From Lachnospiraceae bacterium (lineage in GTDB: Bacteria; Bacillota_A; Clostridia; Lachnospirales; Lachnospiraceae): DNA of 64,000 bases. A program made the position numbers and the translations under genes. Location: the NCBI GenBank assembly GCA_021770615.1, contig JAETQR010000023.1, positions 1 through 64,000 of the forward strand, in the 5' to 3' direction. Every line of letters starts with the position of its first letter. Position 1 is the stretch's first letter. The notes under the pieces are model-generated. The model was not told the origin of the DNA, did not search any database, and was given only the letters and a program-made list of their open reading frames with translations. Shown in pieces: positions 54,131 to 62,422 of this stretch.

Positions 54131-54244
54131 ATGGGACTGATCGCAGGAGCAGTGGCAATCGTTATAATTGCTGTCGTTGTTGTTGTGGCCGCTGTTACGG
54201 GCGTTATTGCAGGAGTAAAGGATACTTTGAAAGATGATGAGTAA
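54131..54244 (+). CDS. 37-residue single-span membrane peptide
   Basis: A very short gene: ATG 54131, 37 codons, TAA at 54242-54244, with AAAAGGAAGG upstream. The product is a single hydrophobic helix rich in Val, Ile, Ala and Gly (about residues 2-27) with a charged tail ending KDTLKDDE. It heads a cluster of three genes: the next starts 10 bases after its stop. No family is recognised. Strong promoter, binding site and tight spacing support reality. It could be a regulator or a subunit of a membrane complex. Confidence 0.6.
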   Translation: MGLIAGAVAIVIIAVVVVVAAVTGVIAGVKDTLKDDE

Positions 54245-54254
54245 GGAGGTACAA

Positions 54255-54485
54255 ATGAATCAGCACGGGAGAAAAATGATCGCCCCGATCTTTATTGCTG
54301 TATTGTTTGTGTTATATTATGTAGGATTCGCTGTTTTTTTAGCCCTGATCGAGGGCATACCGGCGCCAGCTGTCGCGGCAGGTTTGATCATTCCGCTGAT
54401 CCTGGCGGCAGTGATGGTCGGAGTGACGGTGAGCCGGATCAAAGAAATAAGGAGTGGAGAAGAAGATGATCTTAGTAAATACTGA
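54255..54485 (+). CDS. Small two-span membrane protein
   Basis: A 76-residue protein starting at ATG 54255 after AAGGAGG. It has two hydrophobic stretches (about residues 8-30 and 35-55) and a charged C-terminus (KEIRSGEEDD). I do not recognise the family. The next gene, a YbjQ-family protein, starts 20 bases before its stop, so both are translated together. Confidence 0.65.
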   Translation: MNQHGRKMIAPIFIAVLFVLYYVGFAVFLALIEGIPAPAVAAGLIIPLILAAVMVGVTVSRIKEIRSGEEDDLSKY

Positions 54486-54780
54486 TTATATTAGTGGAAA
54501 AGAATTTGAAATGCTTGGGCTGGTAAAGGGAAGTACGATACAGTCTAAAAATGTTGGGCGTGATATCACTCAGAGTTTCAAGACGTTAGTCGGTGGGGAA
54601 CTGAAAGCCTACACAGATATGATGAATGATGCAAGGGCTCTTGCTACAAAGCGTATGGTAGCGGAAGCAGAGGGAATGGGTGCAGATGCGATCGTAAATG
54701 TCCGGTATGCATCGGCGGCTGTCATGCAGGGAGCTGCCGAGGTCATGGCCTATGGAACAGCAGTAAAATTTATCGGATAA
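54466..54780 (+). CDS. YbjQ family (UPF0145, putative heavy-metal-binding) protein
   Basis: A 104-residue cytosolic protein matching the YbjQ/UPF0145 family: YISGKEFEMLGLVKGSTIQS at the start, VGGELKAYTDMM in the middle, and AEGMGADAIVNVRY, then AEVMAYGTAVKF near the end. Family members form pentamers of unknown function; the heavy-metal label is only a database suggestion. It is the third gene of a cluster with two tiny membrane proteins, which may hold it at the membrane. The start at ATG 54466 is chosen over GTG 54454 because of its position after GGAGAAG. Confidence 0.82.
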   Translation: MILVNTDYISGKEFEMLGLVKGSTIQSKNVGRDITQSFKTLVGGELKAYTDMMNDARALATKRMVAEAEGMGADAIVNVRYASAAVMQGAAEVMAYGTAVKFIG

Positions 54781-54798
54781 AAGGCGGAATGTTGGTTT

Positions 54799-54842
54799 AA
54801 AGTGTCAAAGGTACTGGAAATGAAGTGCTTTTGGCACTTTGT
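54799..54842. terminator. Hairpin after the YbjQ gene
   Basis: AAAGTGTCAAAG (54799-54810) pairs with TTTTGGCACTTT (54829-54840) using G-U pairs; only a short T-run follows, so termination is uncertain. Confidence 0.5.
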
Positions 54843-54942
54843 ACAGTATAGGATCCGGGTGTGAAAAGGGAGCACCGGAAAGGAATATTAAATTTCTGTA
54901 TCTGCTGACAGTAACAGTAGAAGGGGAGGAAAGAGAAGGAAA

Positions 54943-56868
54943 ATGAAACATCGGGAAAGGCGGCAGTATATTTTCACGGTTTTTTTTACGTTGATTGCTC
55001 TGGTGGTAATGACTGCTTATAATTTTGTCTCTTTTTATTCCAATGCGGTCTCTAACATGATCGCAATGGGAGAAAGCTCTCTTGCGCAGGAGACGGAGCA
55101 GCTCAACGGCTATATCGCGAAAGGAATGGATGTCCTTCAGGTGACGGCAATAACTGTGGAGTATATGATGCAGCAGGGCGCTTCTCCGAAGGCTTTGGAA
55201 GCGTTTCTTCAGAAGGAATCAGAACGGTATATGGCGGAGATCGATCCAAACTTTACGGGGATTTACGGTCTGTTTCAGGGGAATTATCTCGATGGCATCG
55301 GCTGGGTGCCGGATGCCGATTATGTGCCCCAGGAACGGGAATGGTATATTGCGGCGCAAAAGGCGGGCGGGAGACCGACCGTGGTGTCGCCCTATCTGGA
55401 TGCCCAGACGAATACGGTCATGATCTCGGTCAGCCAGCTTCTTTATGATGATGAGAGTGTGATTTCTTTTGACATTGTTATGGACCAGATCCAGATCATC
55501 ACACAGAGCATTAATCTGGACGGTATGGGATATGGATTTGTCATAGACAAGGAAGGATTGGTAGTTGCACATTCTGACGAGACAGAAAAGGGAAAAAATT
55601 ATCAGACGGATGCGCAGATGGATAATCTGCTTAAGAAGGTGTATACGGAAGGTGAAGGCACGTTTGATATAACCGTGAATGGTGAAGATTGCACAGTATT
55701 TGCAGATACCGTATCGAGTGACTGGCATGTGGTTATGATCGTCAGTAACACAAAATTATATCATGATATACGAAACATATTGTTCCGGAATATTGGTCTT
55801 TGTGTAATCGTTTTTGTTATGGTTGTGTTTTTCTGTACATGGGCTTTTCGGAGGATTGGCATACATATGCGCAATGCGGAAGAGAGCAGGAAGAATGTGG
55901 AGAAGCTGAACGATACACTCCTGCGTACGATCGCGCGCACGATCGATGCGAAGGACCGGTATACGAACGGGCATTCCCAGAGAGTTGCCAAGTATGTGGC
56001 TGCGATCGCAGAGCGCATGGGAAAGGGCAGAGAGGAGCAGCAGCAGTTCTATGATGCGGCGCTTCTGCACGATGTCGGTAAAATACATATTCCGGATGCC
56101 ATCATCAATAAGTCGACACGTCTGACGGAAAAGGAGTTTGAATATATCAAACTGCATCCGGTGGCGGGATACTGCATTTTGAGGGATATCAAACAGAATG
56201 CACTGATCGCCAGCGCAGCAAAATGGCATCATGAGCGTTATGACGGGAATGGTTATCCCAATGGTCTTTCCGGGAAAAATATTCCGGAGGTCGCAAGGAT
56301 CGTCGGGGTGGCCGACGCATATGACGCCATGACCTCCAATAGAAGTTACCGGAAGATCATGCCCCAGGATCAGGTGCGTTCTGAGATAGAAAACGGACGG
56401 GGCAGGCAGTTCGACCCGGAAATAGCTGATATCATGCTTGAGATGATCGATGAGGATAAGGAATATAAATTGCGGCAGAAGACAGGTCTTGTTACGAATA
56501 TCCTGGTAGTGGATGGCGACCTGGAAAATCTTGACCGGATTGAACAGCTTCTGAAGGATGAGATGGGGCATGTCATTCACAAGGCAGATTCGGGGGCAGC
56601 CGCATTAAAGCTGATACAGGAGATTCCAATGGACATTGTGCTGTTGGATATTCAGATGCCGGATATGGATGGGTTTGAGGTTTATGCAAAGATCAGGGAG
56701 ATGGCGGAGATCCCTGTGGTATTTCTGACAGCAGATAAGTCTTTGGAAGTCATCCAAAAGATAAACGCTCTTTGTATAGAGGATTATCTCGTCAAACCAT
56801 TTATGCCACAGGCCCTTTTGGAGATCCTGCACAGTATTCTGCAGGAGAAAGAGGGAGAGACGCTGTAG
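54943..56868 (+). CDS. c-di-GMP phosphodiesterase: Cache sensor, HD-GYP and receiver domain
   Basis: A 641-residue membrane protein. Residues about 10-28 and 275-300 are membrane segments; between them a double-Cache sensor domain (with EREWYIAA and DxxGLVVAHSDE) faces outside and should bind a small ligand. Residues about 330-510 form an HD-GYP domain with His376-Asp377 in LLHDVGKIHIPD and the triplet at 437-439 in GNGYPNGLSG. Residues about 515-641 form a response-regulator domain with phospho-acceptor Asp569 in VLLDIQMPDMDG and the Lys in LVKPF. A receiver at the C-terminus is unusual. It would link external signals to c-di-GMP and hence motility. Confidence 0.9.
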   Translation: MKHRERRQYIFTVFFTLIALVVMTAYNFVSFYSNAVSNMIAMGESSLAQETEQLNGYIAKGMDVLQVTAITVEYMMQQGASPKALEAFLQKESERYMAEIDPNFTGIYGLFQGNYLDGIGWVPDADYVPQEREWYIAAQKAGGRPTVVSPYLDAQTNTVMISVSQLLYDDESVISFDIVMDQIQIITQSINLDGMGYGFVIDKEGLVVAHSDETEKGKNYQTDAQMDNLLKKVYTEGEGTFDITVNGEDCTVFADTVSSDWHVVMIVSNTKLYHDIRNILFRNIGLCVIVFVMVVFFCTWAFRRIGIHMRNAEESRKNVEKLNDTLLRTIARTIDAKDRYTNGHSQRVAKYVAAIAERMGKGREEQQQFYDAALLHDVGKIHIPDAIINKSTRLTEKEFEYIKLHPVAGYCILRDIKQNALIASAAKWHHERYDGNGYPNGLSGKNIPEVARIVGVADAYDAMTSNRSYRKIMPQDQVRSEIENGRGRQFDPEIADIMLEMIDEDKEYKLRQKTGLVTNILVVDGDLENLDRIEQLLKDEMGHVIHKADSGAAALKLIQEIPMDIVLLDIQMPDMDGFEVYAKIREMAEIPVVFLTADKSLEVIQKINALCIEDYLVKPFMPQALLEILHSILQEKEGETL

Positions 56869-56890
56869 TGTTATAAAGATGTCAGTCTGA

Positions 56891-56920
56891 AAGACCCGGA
56901 TATTTTAACCGGGTCTTTTT
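56891..56920 (+). terminator. Intrinsic terminator after the HD-GYP gene
   Basis: AAGACCCGG (56891-56899) pairs with CCGGGTCTT (56909-56917), followed by TTTTT. Clear. Confidence 0.88.
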
Positions 56921-56989
56921 ACAACTGCTTAACAACTTTGTGTTACACTGGTTTAAAATTTGGAAAAATAACTGGAGGGAGAGAGCGGC

Positions 56990-57649
56990 ATGGCACAGAT
57001 CCTTATTGTGGAGGACGAAGAATTAATCAATAATCTGATCAAAGAAAACCTGGCTTTGGCAGGACACAGATGTACGCAGATTTATGATGGTGCGAAGGCA
57101 AAAGAAATAATAAGGGAACAAGATTTTGACCTGATCCTTCTGGATCTTATGCTGCCGGGGTGTTCCGGCTACGATGTTTTAGAAAAATGTAACCATACGC
57201 CGGTGATCATTTTGACAGCGAGAGATGATGTACAGGATAAAGTAAAAGGCCTGAACAGAGGGGCGGAGGATTATATCGTAAAGCCTTTTGATATGTTGGA
57301 ACTGATCGCCCGTGTAAATGTAGTACTGAGGAGAAACGCAGGTGACCAGAAAGAGGTGTTCCTGGCGGGGGAGCTGTGTGTGGATCTGCAGTCCCACATC
57401 GTAAGTGTTGGTGGGAAAGAGATTTCTCTTACATTAAAGGAGTACGAGCTTTTGGAATATTTTATCCGGAATCAGAATATTGCGCTGGCGAGAGAGCGGT
57501 TGATTGAACAGGTATGGGGATTTGATTATGAAGGAGATACCAGAACGGTAGATGTGCATGTTGCTGCGCTCCGCCGTAAACTGAATCTTGGCTCTATGCT
57601 AAAGACAGTGTACAAGCTGGTGGGGTATCGTCTGGAGGTTTTGAGATGA
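56990..57649 (+). CDS. Response regulator, OmpR/PhoB family
   Basis: A 219-residue transcription factor. The receiver domain holds the acidic pair Glu/Asp in VEDEELI, the phospho-acceptor Asp52 in LILLDLMLPG, the Thr in ILTARDD and Lys in IVKPFDM. The C-terminal winged helix (about 125-219) has the recognition motif EYELLEYF and GDTRTVDVHVAALRRKL. The sensor gene begins 4 bases before its end (ATGA overlap). Direct targets are unknown, but the NlpC/P60 gene behind the sensor may be one. GGAGGGAGAG precedes the ATG. Confidence 0.95.
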   Translation: MAQILIVEDEELINNLIKENLALAGHRCTQIYDGAKAKEIIREQDFDLILLDLMLPGCSGYDVLEKCNHTPVIILTARDDVQDKVKGLNRGAEDYIVKPFDMLELIARVNVVLRRNAGDQKEVFLAGELCVDLQSHIVSVGGKEISLTLKEYELLEYFIRNQNIALARERLIEQVWGFDYEGDTRTVDVHVAALRRKLNLGSMLKTVYKLVGYRLEVLR

Positions 57650-59079
57650 AAATATGGGAAAGGATCTATGTGGTCGTCATTGCCCTTTTCTTGATCGTGC
57701 TGAATGTCTGTAATGTTCTTGTCTTTCGTTCTTCTTATCAAAAGAGTGTAGATTCCGTAAAACAGATGGCGGAATCGTACTGGAGGCAGATTGCTGTTCC
57801 CATGACGGAGGATCTGGCTGAGATGGGATCCGGAGAGGCAGCAGAGTGGCGGCTGTTTCAAAGCTATGTGTCAAATTACAATACACGCGACCGGGCATTT
57901 GAGCTCTGGCGGGGCGGGGAACTTCGTGCCCGGTCAGAAACCGGAAGCCAGGTGACATATTCTGCCAGTGAAGGGAAGCTGGATTCTGAGTTTGTGCGGG
58001 ACGCAGAACAGGACGAGCTGCTTGGATCGGGAGAGCACATGGGGCAGATCGTGATCTTAGTGCAAGAGGGAAGGAAATATACCTGCGCATCCGGAGAACT
58101 TAGCGGAACGGACTACCGGCTCGTGGTTTATGAAAATGTGACAGAGGTACTTGGCATATGGGAGAGGCAGATCCATACTTTTATATGGATGGAGATGGGT
58201 GCCTCTCTTGTAATGGCGATATTACTTTATCTGATCATAAGAAAATTTCTTCAGCCGGTGTCCAGACTATCGGAGATGACGGCAAAGATAGCGGTGGGAG
58301 ATTATGATTGTCTGCTCGAGGTAAAGGGAAGGGATGAGTTGTCAGATCTGGCACGGGATATCAACCATATGACAGAACAGATACGGGAGAATATGGAAAA
58401 TAAAGAGGCAGAGGCAAGGCACAAACAGGAATTTGTCGATGCGTTGTCTCATGAGCTGAGGACGCCGCTTACTTCTGTCCGTGGTTATGCGGAACTTGTC
58501 CGGAATACCGCTGTCAGCAAAGAAAAACAGATCGAATATATGGATTATATCGTGAGGGAATCCGGACGTATGATCAGCATTACAGAGACATTGCGCCAGG
58601 TTATTTTATTGCAGCAGGATGAGATGGAGACCGGGGAGATTTCATTGGGAGAACTTGTTCTCTGGCTGAGGGAGGCCGCAGAACAGCAACTGTCGCAAAA
58701 AAGGATCTGCTGGGATATTCAGGATGAGGGAGGAAAAATCGTAGGAAACCGGATACTGACGGAACTTTTTTTCCTGAATCTGATGCGGAACAGTTTTCAT
58801 GCCTGTGAGGAAAATGGAATCGTCTCTGTCCGGATCAGTGAGAAAGGAGCGACAGTCACAGACAATGGGATTGGCATGACAGAGGAGTGTAAGGAGCATA
58901 TCTTTGAACCATTTTACAGGGAAGACAAGTCGAGGAGCCGCAAAGCAGGGGGCACTGGTCTCGGTATGTATCTGTGCCGTTATATTGCCGATAAGCATCA
59001 CTGGCAGATCGCGATCGACTCAGGCAAAGGTATGGGAACAAAAATAGAAGTGAGTTTTTACAACTCTTTTATAACATGA
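57646..59079 (+). CDS. Sensor histidine kinase
   Basis: A 477-residue transmembrane kinase, partner of the upstream regulator by an ATGA overlap. Membrane spans lie near residues 6-26 and 178-200 with an extracytoplasmic domain of about 150 residues between; a HAMP domain follows (about 200-255), then the dimerisation helix with His269 in DALSHELRTPL and the ATPase domain with NLMRNSFHACEE, DNGIGM and GGTGLGMYLC. The sensed signal is unknown. An 80-base gap leads to the NlpC/P60 gene. Confidence 0.94.
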   Translation: MKIWERIYVVVIALFLIVLNVCNVLVFRSSYQKSVDSVKQMAESYWRQIAVPMTEDLAEMGSGEAAEWRLFQSYVSNYNTRDRAFELWRGGELRARSETGSQVTYSASEGKLDSEFVRDAEQDELLGSGEHMGQIVILVQEGRKYTCASGELSGTDYRLVVYENVTEVLGIWERQIHTFIWMEMGASLVMAILLYLIIRKFLQPVSRLSEMTAKIAVGDYDCLLEVKGRDELSDLARDINHMTEQIRENMENKEAEARHKQEFVDALSHELRTPLTSVRGYAELVRNTAVSKEKQIEYMDYIVRESGRMISITETLRQVILLQQDEMETGEISLGELVLWLREAAEQQLSQKRICWDIQDEGGKIVGNRILTELFFLNLMRNSFHACEENGIVSVRISEKGATVTDNGIGMTEECKEHIFEPFYREDKSRSRKAGGTGLGMYLCRYIADKHHWQIAIDSGKGMGTKIEVSFYNSFIT

Positions 59080-59157
59080 TAAAAACTACCGAAAATGCGG
59101 AGTGTATCATAATCTTGTAACGAAAATACAACACAGAATAAAAAGGAGGGTTCAGAC

Positions 59158-59928
59158 ATGAAACATTCATGGAAACTTTGCGTTATTTTTGGTAGTATGT
59201 TTGTCGTTGTTGTGATGGGGGCATTGCTTTTGTTAAATGGGGCGATGGCATCCGCAGATGGAGAAAGGAGGGAATTCCGTACCGGCGGGGCAGTCAGTGA
59301 CAGCGGGGGCATGGGAACCAGCGGGTCTGCCATATCCGAAAGGAAAAAATCCGGGGAACCTGAACCGGAGGCAGAAAGTGAATCAATAGAAAAGGACTTC
59401 CTTTCAGCCAATGCGTCCATTGCATATGGAATGGAAAAGCGTCCGTTTGGAGAGATGATAGCCGTTTTTGCAGCATTCTGGAAAGGTGTTCCTTACACAT
59501 ATGGAGGGGCGGAGCTTCCGGATGTTGATTCCATTGGCTGGGTGGACGGCGGGATAAATCAGGATCCGGAGATCAATTCGGAGATCAACTGGACGGAAGG
59601 CTGGGGAGACGACCGGCTGGATGTGCGGGGGGTAGACAGTTCCGGATTTGTTCAGGCTGTTTTTAAGTATTACAAGATTGACCTGCCCCGTTCCTGCAGA
59701 GACCAGGAAAAGGCGGGCGAAGGTATCCAGATCAAAGATGCGAAAGCGGGCGATATTATTTTCTATGGCGCTAATGCTGATGAGGCAACTCATTGTGGTA
59801 TCTATCTGGGGGATGGAAAAATTGTTCATTCCTCTTCCAAGGAGGGAAAGGTGATCATCAGTGATATGAATTATCGTAAGATTATATCCGTAAGACGGGT
59901 CACAGGGGATTCTTTGGACAATAAATAA
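59158..59928 (+). CDS. NlpC/P60-like exported protein with Cys-to-Ser change at the catalytic site
   Basis: A 256-residue protein with a signal anchor (about residues 8-28) and a long Ser/Glu/Pro-rich linker. Residues about 115-250 form an NlpC/P60 fold with the motifs YTYGGAEL, VDSSGFVQAVF, LPRSCRDQ, AGDIIFYG, THCGIYLGDG and VHSSS. In active members the second residue of DxSGF is the catalytic cysteine; here it is Ser161 (codon AGT). His212 and His224 are at the places of the partner histidines, and Cys213 is nearby. Either hydrolysis is lost and it binds wall peptides, or serine acts as nucleophile. It follows a two-component system that may regulate it. AAAGGAGGG precedes the ATG. Confidence 0.82.
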   Translation: MKHSWKLCVIFGSMFVVVVMGALLLLNGAMASADGERREFRTGGAVSDSGGMGTSGSAISERKKSGEPEPEAESESIEKDFLSANASIAYGMEKRPFGEMIAVFAAFWKGVPYTYGGAELPDVDSIGWVDGGINQDPEINSEINWTEGWGDDRLDVRGVDSSGFVQAVFKYYKIDLPRSCRDQEKAGEGIQIKDAKAGDIIFYGANADEATHCGIYLGDGKIVHSSSKEGKVIISDMNYRKIISVRRVTGDSLDNK

Positions 59929-59938
59929 AAAATAATAC

Positions 59939-59967
59939 TTGATTTTCTCTTCCTAAAGTGATATGAT
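59939..59967 (+). promoter_or_regulatory. Promoter for tRNA-Pro
   Basis: TTGATT (59939-59944), 17-base spacer, TATGAT (59962-59967). It ends 18 bases before the tRNA. Confidence 0.7.
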
Positions 59968-59985
59968 TTGCTTTGGGAAGAATTT

Positions 59986-60060
59986 CGGGGTATGGCTCAG
60001 CTTGGCTAGAGCGCATCGTTCGGGACGATGAGGCCGCAGGTTCGAATCCTGTTACCCCGA
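59986..60060 (+). tRNA. tRNA-Pro, anticodon CGG
   Basis: A 75-base cloverleaf: acceptor CGGGGTA pairs with TACCCCG before discriminator A at 60060; the anticodon arm CATCG-TTCGGGA-CGATG gives anticodon CGG; the T arm has GTTCGAAT. CCA is not encoded. It reads CCG proline codons. A terminator follows, so it is a single-tRNA transcript. Confidence 0.95.
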
Positions 60061-60070
60061 TAAAAGCTTG

Positions 60071-60103
60071 GCGGCGAGACGAGAGTTTCGCCGCTTCTTT
60101 TTC
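60071..60103 (+). terminator. Intrinsic terminator after tRNA-Pro
   Basis: GCGGCGAGAC (60071-60080) pairs with GTTTCGCCGC (60085-60094) using one G-U pair, followed by TTCTTTTT. Confidence 0.85.
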
Positions 60104-60179
60104 ATATCATCAGGAATATCCCGATTTGTGAAGTGCTTCCCCGGTCAGACAGACGTTTTGCGTCAGGTAGAAAAAAGAT

Positions 60180-60206
60180 TTGACAATAGAAAGGAAAAGG
60201 TATAAT
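60180..60206 (+). promoter_or_regulatory. Possible promoter overlapping the M15 peptidase ribosome binding site
   Basis: TTGACA (60180-60185) and TATAAT (60201-60206) are both consensus but only 15 bases apart. If used, the transcript would start at about the ATG 60214, giving a leaderless message. AAAGGAAAAGG between the boxes could instead be a ribosome binding site served by a promoter further upstream. Confidence 0.35.
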
Positions 60207-60213
60207 TTATTTT

Positions 60214-60909
60214 ATGGTAGCAAAGAGGATTCAAACATTCATTGTTATGTCAGTTGTTTTTTTTGCGGCGTCGATCGTGTTTATGGCAAGGCCGTGTACG
60301 GCAAAAACGAAAGTACGCACGTATAAAAAAGGCTTTACATATGAAAAAATAGATCAGGAAACAGCGGAACGGATCAAAGGGAGATCATACAAAAAGGGTG
60401 CTAAGATTTCTCTGGACAGCCTGCGCTATCTTCATATCCGTTATGTGGATTTCGAGGGAAATACACAGGATGGGGAGATGATCGTCAATAAAAAGATCGC
60501 CCGTAAGACTTTAATGGTTTTCTACGAGCTCTATAAGATAAAGTATCCGATCGAAAAAATGCAGCTTATCGATGAATATGATGCCGACGACGAAAAATCT
60601 ATGGCAGACAATAATACTTCTGCATTTAACTATCGCAAGGTGGCAAATTCCAATAAATTGTCAAATCACAGCAGAGGGCTTGCTATTGATATTAACCCGC
60701 GCATTAATCCGTATATCACATCTTACGGGATCGCACCGGCAAACAGTAAAGTTTATAAAGTGAGAGAAGTATCTAAATGCCGGGGAAAATACAGGGATTA
60801 TATGATCCATAAGGGTGATAAGGTATATAAGATATTCAAGAAATACGGTTTCTCCTGGGGCGGTGACTGGATCCACTCCAAAGACTACCAACACTTTGAA
60901 GCGATATGA
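60214..60909 (+). CDS. M15-family D-alanyl-D-alanine or L-Ala-D-Glu peptidase
   Basis: A 231-residue exported wall enzyme with a signal peptide (about residues 1-30). The zinc site follows the M15C pattern: His152 and Asp159 in NHSRGLAIDIN, and the C-terminal WGGDW with His227 in YQHFEAI. Residues 30-110 form a basic N-terminal segment with KKG repeats. It should cleave peptidoglycan stem peptides. Close relatives include VanY-like carboxypeptidases and phage endolysins, which cannot be told apart here. The stop codon lies inside the first hairpin of the GAA-triloop array. Confidence 0.88.
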   Translation: MVAKRIQTFIVMSVVFFAASIVFMARPCTAKTKVRTYKKGFTYEKIDQETAERIKGRSYKKGAKISLDSLRYLHIRYVDFEGNTQDGEMIVNKKIARKTLMVFYELYKIKYPIEKMQLIDEYDADDEKSMADNNTSAFNYRKVANSNKLSNHSRGLAIDINPRINPYITSYGIAPANSKVYKVREVSKCRGKYRDYMIHKGDKVYKIFKKYGFSWGGDWIHSKDYQHFEAI

Positions 60910-60983
60910 GAAGCGAAGCTTCTCATCACGACGAAGTCGTGCAGCTGCGAAGCAGCATCGCTTCATGAGCATGCAGCGAAGCG
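60906..60983. repeat. Array of consecutive hairpins with GAA triloops
   Basis: Three perfect stems follow each other: ATGAGAAGC-GAA-GCTTCTCAT (60906-60926), CACGAC-GAA-GTCGTG (60927-60941) and GCTGC-GAA-GCAGC (60944-60956). A fourth pairs CGCTTC (60959-60964) with GAAGCG (60978-60983). The word GCGAAGCGGAATGCG then occurs twice (60976-60990 and 61009-61023). Each stem has a different sequence but the same loop. The array overlaps the M15 stop and runs up to the MATE gene. Confidence 0.75.
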
Positions 60984-61063
60984 GAATGCGAATGTTTAAA
61001 TAGGAGAAGCGAAGCGGAATGCGGGAGAGCGATGCGCAATGCAGAGCAAAGGAGGGGATCATA

Positions 61064-62404
61064 ATGGTAAAGGATCTGACGAAGGGCGATGTCCGTCCGG
61101 TGCTGTGGACATTTACCATCCCTATGTTTATCAGCGTGGTATTTCAGCAGTTATATAATATCGCCGACAGTGCGATCGCCGGCCGATTTGCAGGAGAAGA
61201 TGCCCTTGCAGCAGTTGGCGCCTCTTACCCGATCACAATGATCTTCATGGCAGTTGCAATCGGAAGCAATATCGGTTGTGCGGTCGTGATCTCCAGATAT
61301 TTTGGGGCGGGGGATATCCGGCACATGAAAACAGCGATATCCACGACGATGATAGCCAGTGCGGTTCTGGCGGTTATCCTTACCGTAGCAGGTATGTTTA
61401 TGTCGGCGCCGCTTCTGCGTGTGATCAATACTCCGGATAATATTTTCCATGCAGGGGATATTTATTTAAAAATATACATAGGCGGCCTGCTTTTTGTGTT
61501 CTTATACAATGTAGCTACCGGAGTATTTACTTCTCTGGGGGATTCGAGGACGCCATTATATTTCCTGATCGGTTCGTCGCTTGGGAATATTGTGTTGGAT
61601 CTGCTTTTTGTCATTGTGTTTAAATGGGGAGTGGCCGGTGTCGGATGGGCTACTTTTATTGCACAGGGAATTGCCTGCATTCTTGCCCTTTTGACGCTGC
61701 TTCACAAAATAAAACGAATGCCTTCCGGTGAAGGGAAGGTGAGGCTTTATTCCAAGGCCATGCTTTTCAGGATCTGCCGGATTGCTGTGCCGAGCATTCT
61801 TCAGCAGAGTTTTGTCTCGGTGGGAAATATATTTATCCAGAGTCTTGTGAACCGTTTTGGCTCTGGTGTCATCGCTGGATATTCGGCAGCGGTAAAACTC
61901 AATACATTTACGATCACATCTTTTACGACACTTGGCAACGGACTTTCCAGTTTTACAGCGCAGAATCTTGGGGCAGGAAAAACAGAGAGGGTAAAAAAAG
62001 GGCTTTTTGCCGGAGCAGCTATGGGATGGATGATCGCAGTACCGTTTATTGTTGTCTTTTGCTTTTTCGGAAATTCCGTATTACAGATCTTTATGGAAAA
62101 TGGCGCCGGTGAGGCAGTGATGGCGGGAAAGGAGTTTTTGCAGATCGTATCGCCATTTTATCTCGTTATCTCATTCAAACTCATCACGGATGGTGTTCTT
62201 CGGGGGAGCAGTGCAATGACGGGATTTATGGTATCTACATTTACGGATCTGATATTAAGGGTCATACTGGCTTATGTGTTTGCCGGTTTTATGGGAAGCA
62301 GGGGGATATGGCTTTCGTGGCCGGTTGGATGGACGGTTTCAGCAGTGCTGTCGTTTCTGTTTTACCGCAGAAGCATGCGCTGTATGTATAGAAAAAAGAT
62401 ATAA
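61064..62404 (+). CDS. MATE family efflux transporter
   Basis: A 446-residue membrane protein with about twelve hydrophobic segments in two related halves. The first half begins LTKGDVRPVLWTFTIPMF and holds QQLYNIADSAIAGRF; the second half holds a similar FQQSFVSVGNIFIQSLVNRFG region. This is the multidrug/toxic compound extrusion type (DinF/NorM-like), usually driven by sodium or protons. The start at ATG 61064 is fixed by AAAGGAGGGG; longer frames run back into the hairpin array. Substrates unknown. The COG0523 gene follows after 18 bases. Confidence 0.92.
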   Translation: MVKDLTKGDVRPVLWTFTIPMFISVVFQQLYNIADSAIAGRFAGEDALAAVGASYPITMIFMAVAIGSNIGCAVVISRYFGAGDIRHMKTAISTTMIASAVLAVILTVAGMFMSAPLLRVINTPDNIFHAGDIYLKIYIGGLLFVFLYNVATGVFTSLGDSRTPLYFLIGSSLGNIVLDLLFVIVFKWGVAGVGWATFIAQGIACILALLTLLHKIKRMPSGEGKVRLYSKAMLFRICRIAVPSILQQSFVSVGNIFIQSLVNRFGSGVIAGYSAAVKLNTFTITSFTTLGNGLSSFTAQNLGAGKTERVKKGLFAGAAMGWMIAVPFIVVFCFFGNSVLQIFMENGAGEAVMAGKEFLQIVSPFYLVISFKLITDGVLRGSSAMTGFMVSTFTDLILRVILAYVFAGFMGSRGIWLSWPVGWTVSAVLSFLFYRRSMRCMYRKKI

Positions 62405-62422
62405 AAAAGGAGAGATAGTGAG

